Under the pieces are notes generated by a model that was given only the letters and a program-made list of their open reading frames with translations, was not told where the DNA came from and searched no databases. A DNA stretch of 64,000 bases. Origin: Primula veris. Taxonomy: Eukaryota > Streptophyta > Magnoliopsida > Ericales > Primulaceae. Shown in pieces: positions 40,236 to 52,730 of the stretch (position 1 is the stretch's first letter; each line of letters starts with the position of its first letter). Location: the NCBI GenBank assembly GCA_963682055.1, contig OY821741.1, positions 441,501-505,500 of the forward strand, in the 5' to 3' direction. A program made the position numbers and the translations under genes.

Positions 40236-42116
40236 CAGTTATATAGGATGACTGTTCCATAGTAATTCCCTTGCATACTTACTGGTTGTTTTGATGAGGA
40301 CTGAGCAGAGAGATATTAGTTGAATGTATTTACATTTCATTAAATGAAATGTGCAATTGGGTACCCTTAATTCAAAAATATTATAGTTACTAATTCAAAG
40401 CATGAGGACAAATCTTAAAATAACTCTTAAGTTATCAAGTCAAAAGAAAAAATCATACGCGGTAGGATCTCAAGATGGGCATGCATAAGAGATTATATAT
40501 ATTTATATAGACTTCTTTTAGCTTTGGGATTGAAAGTATAATTTTAAAATTACACATAATACTCAAATTCTTATAGCTTTGGCATATTCGGAGGGTTCTC
40601 TTGCGGTACAACTCGACTTTTTGCATGCAAATAACCTTACTTTTTCCAAATTTCATCAATTTTGTTGTGATTTAATATTTAAGTTACGAGTTCTTTAAAT
40701 GATATAAAATGATAAACTTGAAAAGCTACAGAAAATTAAAAACAAAATTCGGTAAAAGATATTGGATACTAAGTTGCATAAATCGTTTCCAATTTCCTAA
40801 TTTTAGAATAAAATTGTCTGCGTATTTGGTTGTGCAGTTTAAATAATTTAACTAGAAGCTGAGCTTTTTGATATTAAGTTGTAAAAGGAAATAGAAAATT
40901 AACCTAAATGTTTGAACATTTTTCTTCGGTACTCATTTTCATCAACTATTTTGTTTTTATCAATTGTAAGACTTAAAATAAGACAAGATTTTATTACTAT
41001 TTACATTAATTAGTTGAATTATTTTGTTATTGTGATAATGTTTGTCCCCTAAATTTTTTGTTTCTCTTGAATATATTTCGCAGCTTCTCGTCTATATTTC
41101 CTAAACCCTACAGGTTTTATCAATTTGGCTTCTTAACATTGCCTAAACATTCTTTGAGAATGTACTAAACTAAGGAATAAAAAATTGTAAGTACAATCAT
41201 TATACAACTCATCAAATGACTGATTAACTTGTAGTTGAAGAGTATGCTAATAATTTATTGAGACGATCGAGAGAATGCCAAATGAATAAATAGCTGGAAA
41301 GTGCTGTATTAGCCCCGGATGATTATGTTCCATGTTCAAGAAACCATAATATGATTAACTTAAATTGTCTTCGCAAGCTCAAATGACGGTAAAATATAAC
41401 ACTTTCTGATAATATTTAGGGTTCAAATGTTTAGAATTGAAATCAATGTTTTTTTCTCTGGTTAATATTTACTATAGCTAGTAGATCATCAAAATGAAAT
41501 GATTCTGGAAAGTGAAATTAAAGATGGTTCAATTTTAGTTTACTTTTTATCGTTTCATAATGTTTCACAGTGTATCTGAGAAGGTAGACTCAATATTTTT
41601 AAACGACTAATTTGGCAAAGAATAGCTAATCTATGTATGTTTTTGGTCATTCACCCTATACTAAAAGAACTAGTAATTAAAAACATTCTAAGAATTTTGA
41701 GCAGCACAAAGAATCGAATAATATATGAACCAAATACATTTGCCTATGAAAAAATGGGTAATTTTGTAAAATTTTACGGAACAAGAGAATCGTAGGATGC
41801 AAAGTAATCTAGTATTTAATTAAACGTCTCAATGCCTCACGATAAGGGAATCGTAGGATGCAAATTGGTTTATTAAATTAAAAGTCATTTAAGTTTTATG
41901 AGATGCAAAATAAGTTCTTGAAGAAGATGTTGATTATGAAGTTGACTTTCGCTTTTGTTGCTTATATGACAACAATCATGTGTTCTTAGCTGTTGCTATG
42001 ATTTAAAATAATCTTAAATATGTGTTCCGAAGACTTATGAATTTAGTTTGTGCATAAAGTATAATCTAATCTACTTGCTTAATAGTTTGAGGACAAGTAG
42101 TGGGGAATCATTAACG
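40236..42116. other. CRK-C to DUF26-D intergenic region
   Basis: No gene was seen. At about 40257-40289 there is a short remnant (GACTGTTCCATAGTAATTCC) of the MITE-like element at 58980-59289. Positions 40780-40900 match 59298-59428. A short direct repeat, GGGAATCGTAGGATGCAAA-like, occurs near 41786 and 41847. Confidence 0.5.
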
Positions 42117-42128
42117 GGCTATATAAAG
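42117..42128 (+). promoter_or_regulatory. TATA box of DUF26-D
   Basis: GGCTATATAAAGG lies about 52 bp before the chosen ATG at 42179. This supports that start over the in-frame ATG at 42131, which would fall almost on the TATA box and would place extra residues before the signal peptide. Confidence 0.6.
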
Positions 42129-42178
42129 GCTTGGTAACGTTTGAACTAATCAACACCATAATTGCAAAGCTAAACATA

Positions 42179-43309
42179 ATGAAGATCGCTTGTCTATTTT
42201 TCTTCGTTATCGTAACATTAGTTCACCACTCTTCTGCCGCATCTTGTGGTACTCGCGATGGCGAGTACATATGGGATGGGAGCACAGATAACTCTGAGCC
42301 GACAACTGCTACGGAGTTCCAAGAGAACCTTGACGGTGTCCTTGATCAACTACCCACCAACGTAACAAAAATTAAGTTGTATAATTGGGCAGCTGTACGT
42401 TCTGGAGTGGATCCGAATGCGGCGTACGCTCAAGCTATTTGTATCGGGTATGTAGACTATAAAACATGTCAACAGTGCATCCGAAACGCAACTGATATAT
42501 TAAAAGAAGACTGCTCTCAGGAAGTCACATCCGCAATTTTATGGTACGGTGATAACTGTATGGTGCGTTATTCCGACCACAACATGGTTGGAGAGGTTCA
42601 AATGCCTGACAAGATGATACGTATCCTGACTAATTCTAACTCCTCCTCAAGCACAAATATTTCGTTGGATGGGGTAAGGTTTAGATTTTTTCACGAACTT
42701 TCTAAAAAAACGGCGGTCCGAGATGCCTACCAGATGTTAGCCGCTGGTAAATGGTATGACTCTTCAAGCAAAGAGACGATTTATGGGGTTGCTCAGTGTT
42801 CAGCGGACTTGGAATCTGCCCAGTGCAATGACTGTTTAGCCATAATAGGTAAAACCTTGGAATTAAAATTTTCTGGTAAAGTAGGGGGCAGCATTATCGG
42901 GCCTAGCTGCAATTTTCGATATGAGTTGTTCCCTTTTACAAGCAATACTCGGTTGTTTGTCGATTTAACATCACAATCTACAGGTATGAAATGTCTTCCA
43001 AAATGTCAGATTGTAGCAATTTCTTCATCTTTTTCTTTCCTTTTTTCCGATAGAGCTAAGCTGTTCCGGAGAAATCCCAAATTAAGGAAGCTTTGTGACA
43101 TATTCATGTATGCCGAAACATTGACTAACATATCAGACTGATAAATGGAAACGATTTTGAAACTAATGAACTTCTCTTTGCCAAATGATATTTACTAAGT
43201 TAATAAAATCATTTCTACTTATGCAGGAAAAGGATCCAGCATCAAAGCTCTACCATTAATCTACTTTCTTGCTCCGTTCCTTTTAATAAGCACCATATGG
43301 AGAGGCTAA
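42179..43309 (+). CDS. DUF26-D: two-domain DUF26 protein with hydrophobic C-terminal tail, no kinase
   Basis: Exons 42179-42983 and 43227-43309 encode 295 residues. A signal peptide (MKIACLFFFVIVTLVHHSSA) precedes two DUF26 domains (AICIGYVDYKTCQQC; AQCSADLESAQCNDC), each with C-x8-C-x2-C. The second exon, which aligns in phase with CRK exon 2, encodes a serine/glycine stretch, then ALPLIYFLAPFLLISTIW and RG-stop. The tail could be a GPI-anchor signal or a single transmembrane helix. There is no kinase or cytoplasmic domain downstream. Such proteins resemble cysteine-rich secretory repeat or plasmodesmata-located proteins, which are apoplastic or membrane-attached. Cellular role is not shown by the sequence. 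Closest local relative: the pseudogene at 984-2113. Confidence 0.88.
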
Positions 43310-43552
43310 ACCGCAATGCAATTAAGAAATTTAATGGTCAGATTGATCCGTCTATGGATTTTCTTTTGGATGTGGCTGTTAGGATCATGTCAAAACCATA
43401 TGGTTCTAATTTACTTAAGTGGGCTTTTTTCGAAGGTCATAAACCTCCATCAGTTCCTAAAGTTTGATGTACTTTTTTTTTTTCGTGATTCAGCTAGAAT
43501 GCCTTGCGTTTCAATTCTGAGCTTCCGAGATTGTAATCACAAACTTCATTTT

Positions 43553-43558
43553 AATAAA
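43553..43558 (+). terminator. probable poly(A) signal of DUF26-D
   Basis: AATAAA lies 244 bp after the stop codon, in a T-rich 3' flank. The following 43560-44234 contains no recognisable gene. Confidence 0.4.
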
Positions 43559-44476
43559 TTTGGATTCATTGATTGTTTCTTGTTCCTTTTGTTTATTTTT
43601 TAAATGTTTTTCTTTATAATTGACACAACTTATGCTTATATTTCTATTAACTACATTTTTGTAATGCGTATATGGCGTCACCCCGTTAGTGTACAATCTA
43701 CGCGTATGCGGTTTGTTTGCATTTATAGCTTTTATGCATGGTGTCGCCTGCCTAACGTAGCACTTTAAAATATGTATAAATCTTCTTTTCCACTTATAAA
43801 ATGAACTTAGATTTGCATGTAAAAATGAAACGGATTTTCAGATATGATATTGTTAATCATTTGAATAAACACTGATCATTTTTTGAAATCTCATGTACGT
43901 ACACTCATGATACAGTTTCAGATAATATATTCAGTTCGTACTTTCCGGTACAGGGTTTATTTCATAATATTTCATAAGTATTTTGAAGTAAATAAAAATG
44001 AAAAAAACATAGTGTCCTTATTTACGATTTTAATTTACAAAGAATCTGATAGCTATTTAGTATTTACATCTCTATATCGTTATATCACCCAAGTAATAGT
44101 ATATTGTATACATTTAAATACCAGCTTATCTTATCTGAGTTTTTCAAATATTTCAACTTATACCGACGTTCAGAATTAATGCATGCATGCTTGCGGTTTT
44201 ATTTTTAAAACGGCAATTTAATTAATTAGGTTTTTGTTGTAATACAACTATTAGCTACGTATTTAGGGAGACAGTAGTAGAGAGAGGAGAGAACAGTATC
44301 GTCTTTATAACAGGGAACGTGTCTCGCTAAAAACCTTGTCAAGGAAAATCCAGTGGGAAAAACCTTGTACTAAGGACAAAAAGAGTACACATGCATACAA
44401 CAGGATGCTCCCCCTCATTTGCACACGACAGGGTGCGAGGATTTCGACTCCGACATAAAATGTCGTTCTAAGGTAG

Positions 44477-47400
44477 CTAAGATAGCCTATGTAGGTCAAT
44501 CGCCCGTACGTGCTTCTGAAAAGAATGCTTTGGCAGTGATTTGGTGAACAAGTCTGCATGGTTATTCTCTGAACCAATATGCTTCACTTCAATCTTTTGA
44601 AGCGTTTGTTGTTCATGTGTAAAGAACAACTTTGGCGAGATATGCTTAGTGGCATCACCTTTGATGTAACCATGCTTCGCTTGATCAATCACAGCGGTGC
44701 TGTCCTCATAAATAACAACTGGTTCATCATGATCGTAAGGTAGATCACAGGTGCTTCGAATATGGCCAATAACTGCTCGAAGCCAGACACATTCTCTAGT
44801 CGCCTCATAGAACGCGAGTAGCTCAGAGTGGTTAGTCAAAGTGGCCACTAGAGTCTGTTTACGAGACCTCCAGGATATCGCCGTGTTCCCAATGGTAAAG
44901 ACATAAACAGATTGGGAACGTCCTTTGTGCGGGTCTGATAAGAAACCAGCATCGGCATAGCCGACAAGGGTTGCGTTGTTTCGAGGATCAATGGAGCTAG
45001 ATCCACTCGATGCAAAGGGATAGAATAAGCCCATGTCCGTAGTACCTCTAAGGTAACGGAAAATGTCTTTTATGCCAGTACAGTGGCGGCGTGTTGGCGC
45101 GGTGCTGTGTCGAGCTAGACAATTCACAGCAAACGAGATGTCCGGTCTAGTAGATTGGGCCAAGTACAATAGTGCGCCTATTGCACCCAGATACGAACAC
45201 TCAGGGCTCAATATCTCTTCATCATCCTCCTTTGGACGGAGGGGTCCTTATTAATGTCTAAAGAGCGGACGACCATGGGAGTAGAGGATGGTTTAGCATC
45301 ACTATGACTAAAGCGCCTCAACACCTTTTGGGTGTAACTTTCTTGATGGACTAAAACTCCATCTTTACGGTGCTCGATCTGCAGGCCGAGGCAATACCGT
45401 GTCTTCCCAAGATCTTTCATCTCGAATTCCTTCTTCAGGATTTCAGCAGTTTCGAACAACTCTTTCGAGGTTCCTATGAGATTCATATCATCTACATAGA
45501 CTGCGATAATCGCATATCCTGAAGTGGATTTCTTTATGAACACGCATGGACATAATTCATTATTAACATATCCCAAGCCGATCAAGTATTCACTTAGACG
45601 GTTATACCACATCCGTCCGGATTGTTTCAATCCATATAATGATCGTCTCAGTCTAATCGAGAATGTGTTCTGTGGACGGGAACTACTTGATTCAGGCAAC
45701 TTAAGTCCATCAGGGACTCTCATGTAAATCTCTGTGTCCAGATCCCCGTAGAGATACGCTATGACCACATCCATGAGCTGCATATTCAGTTTTTCGGAAA
45801 CTACTAAACTGATTAAGTAGCGGAACGTTATAATGTCCATTACGGGAGAATACGTCTCATCGTAATCAATTCCAGGGCGTTGAGAGAAACCTTGCGCCAC
45901 AAGGCGAGCTTTGTATCTAACAATCTCATTATTCTCATCACGCTTCCTTACGAAAACCCATTTATGACCAACTGGTCTAACATTGGGCGGTGTTGGAGCA
46001 ACAGGTCCAAACACCTTTCGTTTCGTTAAGGAATCCAATTCAGCCTGGATTACTTGTTTCCATTGAGGCCAGTCCGTTCTTCGCTGACACTCAGCAACGG
46101 TATGAGGTTCCATGTCATCATTGTTCATAATGTCGGTGGCCACTGCGTATATGAACACATCATCGATGACAGTCTCGTTTCGCTTTAAAATATCGTCTAA
46201 ACTAGTATAATCGACAGATATTTCGAGGTTATCGGGATGATTAGGAACTAGTGTTTCATCTGAAACACGCTTCTCTAATACATCACCGTGATCCTTAATG
46301 ATCTCGTGTGGCAAAACAGATGCGACAGGATTTCTCCTCTTTCGAGGCAGAACATCCTTGAAACCGGACGGCCTTCCTCTTTTTTTCGGAAGGGCAGCGG
46401 ACTGAACGGCCGATGGCAGCGTCCTTTGCTCAGTGGGTACAACCGGAGCAACGTGTTCAACCGGAACACGGCGTCTCACTGGGACGTCTATCCTTGCAGG
46501 CACATTTGCAGCAGGTATATGTGATCTCGTGACATTCGCTAGGTCATTAAATGCGTCTGGCATTTGATTTGCAACATTTTGCTGACCTAAGATTCTCTGC
46601 ACTTCCTTATCACTATGTGCAGTTGGGGGATCTAGATGAGACATCGTGGGTACATGCCACGTTAATTCACGTCGTTCCTTATTAACGTTAACGTGTATTT
46701 TCCCCCCTAACGACGGGAAGAGTGTCTCATCAAAGTCACAATCCGCATGTCTAGCGGTAAAGAGATCTCCTGTCAAGGGCTCTAAATAGCGTATTATGGA
46801 CGGGGATTCATAATGCCCCGTCGTTTCTGAGGTCCAAATTTGGAACGCTTAGACGGCTCAATTGGAACATTGACTAAGCACCCAAACACACGTAAATGTG
46901 AGACATCGGGCTCATATCCAGTTACCAACTGGTATGCAGATAGTGGTTGGGTGGCCATGGGCCTCAGACGGACCAACGCAGCAGCATGCAAAATGGCATA
47001 GCCCCAAGCAGAAATAGGAAGTTTAGTGTGCATAACCAAAGTTCTAGCAATCATTTGCAATCGCTTAATGAAAGCTTCTGCAATGCCGTTTTGGGTATGA
47101 ACATACGCAACTGGGTGTTCAAGATTAATTCCCAAAGTCATGCAATAGTCATCGAAAGTTTTCGATGTAAACTCCGCGGCATTATCAAGTCTAATAGACT
47201 TTATCGGATAATCCGGATTATGAGCCCTCAATTTAATGATCTGGGCTAGGAGTTTTGGAAACGCTGCGTTTCTTGTGGACAACAAAGCTATGTGTGACCA
47301 TCTTGTCGATGCATCAACCAAAACCATGAAATATTTAAATGGTCCGCATGTTGGTTGGATAGGTCCACAAATATCTCCTTGAATTATTTCAAGGAATTGG

Positions 47401-48026
47401 GAAACCAATTTCGTAGGTTTCACACGAATTGGTTTGAGATTAGTCTTTCCAATCGAGCATGCTTGGCATAGGCTTTTCGGATTAATCACGAAATTCTTTC
47501 CTCCAAGAGGATGCCCATGAGATGCGTTCATCGTTCGAAGCATCATATTTTGACCCGGGTGTCCCAGCCAGTCATGCCATAGCATAAAAGTGCTCTCATC
47601 AATCGGCGCCTGCCGAATGATTAGATTGCTTTCAAAGTTTTGGATTGTAGTAACATACAAACCACTTGAAAGACATCTCAACTTCTCCAGAATACGCTTT
47701 TGGTCGTATTGAGTGGAGGTAATGTAAAGATATTCAATACCATTTTCATGAGCAGTTTCAAGATGAAACTTATTTTCTCGGATATCCTTAAAGCTCAACA
47801 AGGTACGACTGAACCTCGGAGAATATAAGGTCTCAGATACTTCAACAGGAGTACCATTTGACAACGTGAATTTAGCTTTACCAAAGCCTTCAACAAGGGT
47901 CGACGGGCCCGAAATTGTTGTCACTGAGTTTACTTTAGGCGTGAAGTTGATAAAAAACCATTTATCTTTTAAGATAGTGTGTGTAGTGCCACTATCAACC
48001 AGACAATCAACTGCCCCACAATACAT
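44477..48026 (-). pseudogene. copia pol (protease, integrase, RT, RNase H)
   Basis: Protease DSGTTHTI. GAG-pre-integrase/zinc region LWHDWLGHPGQ..CQAC. Integrase catalytic context GDICGP, RLDNAAEFTS and NGIAEAFIKR. RT with KWVFVRKRDENNE, LYGLKQSGRMWYNR and YVDDMNLIGTS. RNase H with YADAGFLSDPH, AISWRSRKQTL, YEDSTAVIDQA and HADLFTKSLP. Frame is lost near 46810 (a small deletion in the GIYVGYESPSI-type block) and near 45220. Catalytic residues visible by eye are largely intact, so inactivation is moderate in age. Confidence 0.92.
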
Positions 48027-48254
48027 GTCTAAAAGTAAAATAATTTAAAGTCGGTCACACGAATAAAAGGAATTGCTCAATGAAATAACTTTAAATTATA
48101 CGAGAAATGTTCAAAACATTATCCATAAAACAAACCATAATCCAAAAGAAATGAACAATATCCAAAGGAAAAAACATAATCCGAAATGGAATTGAAATAA
48201 CATAATCCAGGAGCAAAACAGCTCAATTATTAAAAGAAACGAAGAAAAAAATAT

Positions 48255-49249
48255 TTATTCTTCTATGTGAGCCTCAAAGTCAGGGGTCTCAAGAGTTTCT
48301 TTTGCACTTGCTTCAATCATGTTGGTTTCGACCCTTCTACCGTTGTGGTAGTTTTCGACTTCTTGGAGAGTTGCCCTACAAGTCCTTTGCATATGACCAT
48401 TTCCACCACATTTATAGCACAGAGTTGACATATCGGACGATTCTCTTGCTTTGGGACGACTGGCCCATTTGTTCCTACCACCACGAGACTGCCTAGGAGG
48501 AGCCACAGGTCCTCGGTTCGGACGATTGTCCAAACCTCGCTTGGCTGGACGAGCATTACGCTCACCCCTGTTCCTTGGCTGATGGGACGCAGGCTCTTTT
48601 CTCGTTTCCCATATCGTGGACGAGGTCCACGAACAACATTAGCATCAGGCATTGGAATTGCCTTTGAACCAACAGGACGAGAATTACTATTCATCATTAA
48701 AATGAGACTATTCTTCTCGTCCAATAACAACTGGGTGATGAGCTCGGGAAATTTGATGAATTTAGACTGACGATATTGCTTTTGGAGAAAGATGTCAGAA
48801 CTAGGAAATGTGGTATACGTTTTCTCCAATAAGTCACTGTCGGTGAGCGTTTCACCACAGTATTGGAGAGTAGCACGAATTCTGCATACTTCAGCGTTAT
48901 ATTTTTCAACGCTTTCAAAGTCCTGAAATCGCAGATTCAGCCAATCACGGCGGGCTTCAGGAAGCCAAATGGTCTTTTGGTGGTCGAAACGCTCTTTCAG
49001 AGAGTCCCACAATGTCTTTGGTGAGGTGGTCGTTATGAACTCAGATTTCATGGCGTTTGATAAGTGGCGGCGAAATAGAATCATCGCCCGAGCACTCATT
49101 TCACGCGTTACTTCCATTTCACGCTCCTCCTCATCATATATGACATCCAATAGGCCTTGGGCATCTAAATGGTTTTGGATATCCTGACTCCAATCCAAGT
49201 AGTTCTTGCCGGCAGCATCCAAAATTGGAAAGTCAAGCTTGATTGACAT
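48255..49249 (-). pseudogene. copia gag
   Basis: It starts MSIKLDFPILDAAGKNYLDW, a typical copia gag N-terminus, includes the UBN2-like region (FRRHLSNAMKSEF; LWDSLKERFDHQK), and ends with a CCHC knuckle CYKCGGNGHMQRTC. A frameshift near 48575 separates the two halves. The protein would form the virus-like particle core that packages element RNA. Confidence 0.9.
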
Positions 49250-49818
49250 TTTTCTACAACAGGAGAAAAGAAAATAAAGACTGGATTAGTCATCATATAA
49301 AACAACGGTTTTATATGTTTATGGTTTGTATAAGCACAAACTTTATTTCGAAACGACAGGTTCGAAAAACAAGTTTTGCTTTTAAGTGAAGTGGTTCTCT
49401 TTGATCGAACGATAGGTCGATACTGAGACACCAATTCGGCGAATACATATCTATATAGACACATTCGGGGAAATTATTATTTACTCAACCCCTTTCGGTA
49501 GCTCTATTTGAACACGACCAGGAAAGACGGTGAGAGGGGTGGGCACGAATGCCTCTTAAAAACCGACCTCATTAGGAGAACGACTTCCGCCTTTATCTTT
49601 CCTAGACATCGTATCCAAATAGGTGAGCCTATTTGGGGAAGATTCATAATTTTTCCAACTTACATGTGAATATATACGATTTTCACATTTTATATATGGC
49701 AATAATATTAACAGCATAGAGAATATCTATCTAGATTAACCACACATATATAAACAGGTAGTAAATATATTATAGAATCTATCTAATCATGCAGTAGATT
49801 TGGTGTTATAAACAAATC

Positions 49819-50094
49819 AATTTAAGATTATCGATTAATCCATGAAGATTCTAACATATCAAATCAAATCAATTTAAGATTATCAATCAATCCATGATGA
49901 TTCTAACATATCAAATCAAATCAATTTAAGATTATCAATCAATCCATGAAGATTCTAACATATCAAATCAAATCAATTTAAGATTATCAATCAATCCATG
50001 AAGATTCTAACATATCAAATCAAATCGATTTAAGATTATCAATTAATCCATTAAGATTCTAACATATCAAATCAAATCAATTTAATTCAATTAA
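49819..50094. repeat. 52-bp tandem repeat in the copia 5' leader
   Basis: Five copies start at 49819, 49871, 49923, 49975 and 50027, each beginning AATTTAAGATTATCAATCAA and containing GATTCTAACATATC. They lie between the 5' LTR and gag, in the long untranslated leader (50855-49250). The remainder of the leader has no coding potential. Confidence 0.9.
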
Positions 50095-50855
50095 CATGCA
50101 ATTTTTATTCACTTGCCTTTTAATAAAAAAAATTATATGCATGTTTGTGTATATTGACCGAATATTGTATCTTATCAACCATATGCATTTTACTGATTTT
50201 GTTTGTATAAAGAAACAATTTTCTCTTGTTATTAGAGATTCAACTCAGTTATACATGTAATAAGTTAACATACATACCATACCAAGACGTATACTATTGG
50301 ACAAAAATAAACTATTTGTTCATATATACATGGTAACAAACGTGTGTATTGTCAATGTTAACATGCAATATTCTGTTATCAAAAACATGTAGTACCAGTA
50401 ACATCATGGTTAACATGCAATATTTTTTATTTATTTATCACTAATAAAATATTTTTACAAAACAGTACGTGTAAAAATCAAGCAATATAGCATGCAATTC
50501 TAAATCAAGCAATAAAATAGTTTTGCTGGTGTTACATGTGCATAGATACAGTAAACATATATGTGCATAGATACTGTGTAATCATTGCATAGATACAGTA
50601 ATAACATACAAACAGGTACAGTAGCATACAAACATGTAATTCGTGCATAGTACCATACAAACATGCAGTATCAGTACAACTATTACTGGAATTGTAATAG
50701 TTGTACAGTTCAAAAAAAATATTATATCCGGGTACCTTACGCACGGTATGTTGGTGAAGGTCGATATAGCAAAATCCTAAAAAAATCCGGATAAACCTCA
50801 ATGTTTATTGATTCTATAATCCGTACTTCGATCTCCGAGAGCAGTGCTGATAACG

Positions 50856-51059
50856 TGTTGTAATACAACTATTAGCTACGTATTTAGGGAGACAGAAGTA
50901 GAGAGAGGGGAGAACAGTATCGTCTTTATTATGAATGAATATCTGAATGAATGTATAATACAAGACCCATAGCCCTCTTTATATAGATAGAGGGGTCGGG
51001 TTACAAGACCTGCATGAGCCCATAAAGTATAAGCCCAAGAGTCCAATAATCTTACAACA
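50856..51059 (-). repeat. 5' LTR of the copia element
   Basis: 204 bp with TG..CA ends. On the minus strand it contains CTATATAAAGAGGG (TATA box near 50975-50985) and ends next to the primer-binding site. The matching left LTR is reduced to 44235-44308. Confidence 0.88.
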
Positions 51060-51064
51060 GTTTT

Positions 51065-51440
51065 CAAATTTTGGCGATTGTTTGTTGAGATGGTATTTGT
51101 TGAGCGTTTGTTCTCTTTTTATAAACCCATAAAAGAAGTTTTTGATCTCTTTTGTCTTTCAAAGTACATGCAACTCGTATGTTCACTTCATAATTTTAAT
51201 CTCACGATAAGAATACTTTGTAATCGTGCTTCAAATTACCTTTTAAATTAAAGAAAACAAATAGTCCTATGGGGAAAATATGTGTTTTCCATCAAAATTT
51301 ATATAAACGTCTTTAGGTTAGAAAGACTATATTAATTAGGCAAAATTCAATTGGTAAAACAGTACTAGAATTTTTTTACATCCATTTCTATTTCAATTTT
51401 ATTGTTATTCCGGCTAGGAAACTATAGATTGTTAATCTTT
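51065..51440. other. no feature seen
   Basis: AT-rich sequence between the copia right flank and the family B LTR. No homology to other parts of the window was noticed. Confidence 0.4.
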
Positions 51441-52420
51441 TATTAATTCAAAATGGTACTGAAATTACAGATTTCAAACTGTATGGTTTGACTAGTAATT
51501 AAAACAAACTGTTAGTCAAATTATGATGGACTGAATTGTAATAAACAGAAACTGCCGGATTGGAAAGTGAAAACTTAACAGCCGGACTGTTCTGATTGGA
51601 AAAGAAATTAGAAGACTGAAATGTAACTATACTAAATTACAAAAATAAAAAATAGTAATTTAAATAAATTATAGAAAATGAAATACAGAATTGAAATACT
51701 ACAACTAGATACAGAAAATTTAAATACAAAAATGAAATTACAGAAAGTAAATTGCTGAAAAGAAAAGACATAAAAATGAAAGACGAGGCGACTGTTAAAC
51801 AGTCTTAACCGATATTAGCCCAACCAGCTTAACTTTTCTGGTTGCGTTAGCGCTTCGATTCTCAGATACAACGACTCGGATAACTCGTCGGAAACTTACG
51901 ACGAGTTAAGTTCGACCTGTTGATGGGTGATTCTCTCTATTTATATATGCTATGTATGTAGTGTATATTCAGAATAAAAAATGTAGTGTTGTATTTGAAG
52001 AGGGAAGAGGGGCTGCCTATTTATAGTGTGTGCTGAAATCTCATCCATCCGCGAACCCGTGTCTGAACCCGAGCAACCACGCACGTGTGTGGTGCTGTTG
52101 CCTACACATGCCTATGAGGGTACACAGTTTAGCACTCACAAGTGTTGGGTATATATATAAAACATTCAAAATAATTTTTTTCCTTTGATGTAGGATAAAC
52201 GTTTGGATGATTTTCCCACCCGTTTGTTTTTCCCACTCTTTCCAACTTACAACATTTATCCTCTCTGCATGGTGCAATTTCGAAACCAATTTTCATTTAC
52301 ACTCATTACCAAATAGGTCATACAATATACCGTTTCGAAATTCGTCATCTACTCAAATTTGTAGATTTAATAAAATCAGAATTATGTGTCCCCATGTAAT
52401 ATGATAGTTCACTTTCATGT
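51440..52420 (-). repeat. LTR-like sequence (family B), edges uncertain
   Basis: The layout matches the solo LTR at 2491-3443. It starts with an AT-rich stretch of ACTGAAATG/TACAGAAAATTA words, then GAGGCGACTGTTAAACAGTC and TTCGACCTGTTGATGGG. A minus-strand TATA signature follows (CTATAAATAGGCAGCCCC, about 52008-52026), then ATACAATATACCGTTTCGAA. No clean TG..CA termini or target duplication were found, so it may be truncated. Confidence 0.6.
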
Positions 52421-52683
52421 AGGAATAAAAGCATAGTAGGAAAGACTTGAGACTTTTAGTCAAGTCGTCTAAATGGTACAAAATACGTTTTCAACAACTT
52501 GTAAATGAAGAAGAGTCTACAACTTCATTTCCTCCACTCAAATTCGTGATAGTTGATGAATTTGTCCCTACTGTACCTGATAGACAAATTGTGTTATTTG
52601 ATCCTTTAATTATATAGTCTCTACATTAAACTTCTCTAACCCTTTATGCTACTAGGCAAAACATGAAGAGAATGATGATAATA

Positions 52684-52730
52684 TCTGATTAACGTCATTC
52701 CGATTAACGTCATAGTATATAAGAGCTCTA
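52684..52730 (+). promoter_or_regulatory. paired ACGTCA motifs and TATA box upstream of the CRK-A-like pseudogene
   Basis: Both GATTAACGTCAT copies and TATATAAGAGCTC are conserved from the CRK-A promoter (8541-8580). This shows that the duplication included the core promoter. Confidence 0.55.

Larger units (their letters stand above)
44235..51059 (-). mobile_element. Ty1/copia LTR retrotransposon with truncated 3' LTR
   Basis: The 6.8 kb element is flanked by GTTTT (44230-44234 and 51060-51064). The 5' LTR (minus strand) is 50856-51059, 204 bp, TGTTGTAA..CTTACAACA-type ends. A putative primer-binding site, TTATCAGCAC, follows immediately. The left LTR matches only 74 bp (44235-44308), after which a 3' UTR-like sequence begins, so the U3 part and polypurine junction were lost. 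Order on the minus strand is leader, gag, protease, integrase, RT, RNase H, which is the copia order. Several frameshifts disable it. Confidence 0.92.

Noticed and set aside
42131..42178. Upstream in-frame ATG as the DUF26-D start
   Set aside because: It lies only a few bases past the TATA box and would add 16 residues before a typical signal peptide that begins at 42179.
49819..50094. CRISPR-like array
   Set aside because: The 52-bp units are contiguous, with no unique spacers, inside a plant retrotransposon leader.
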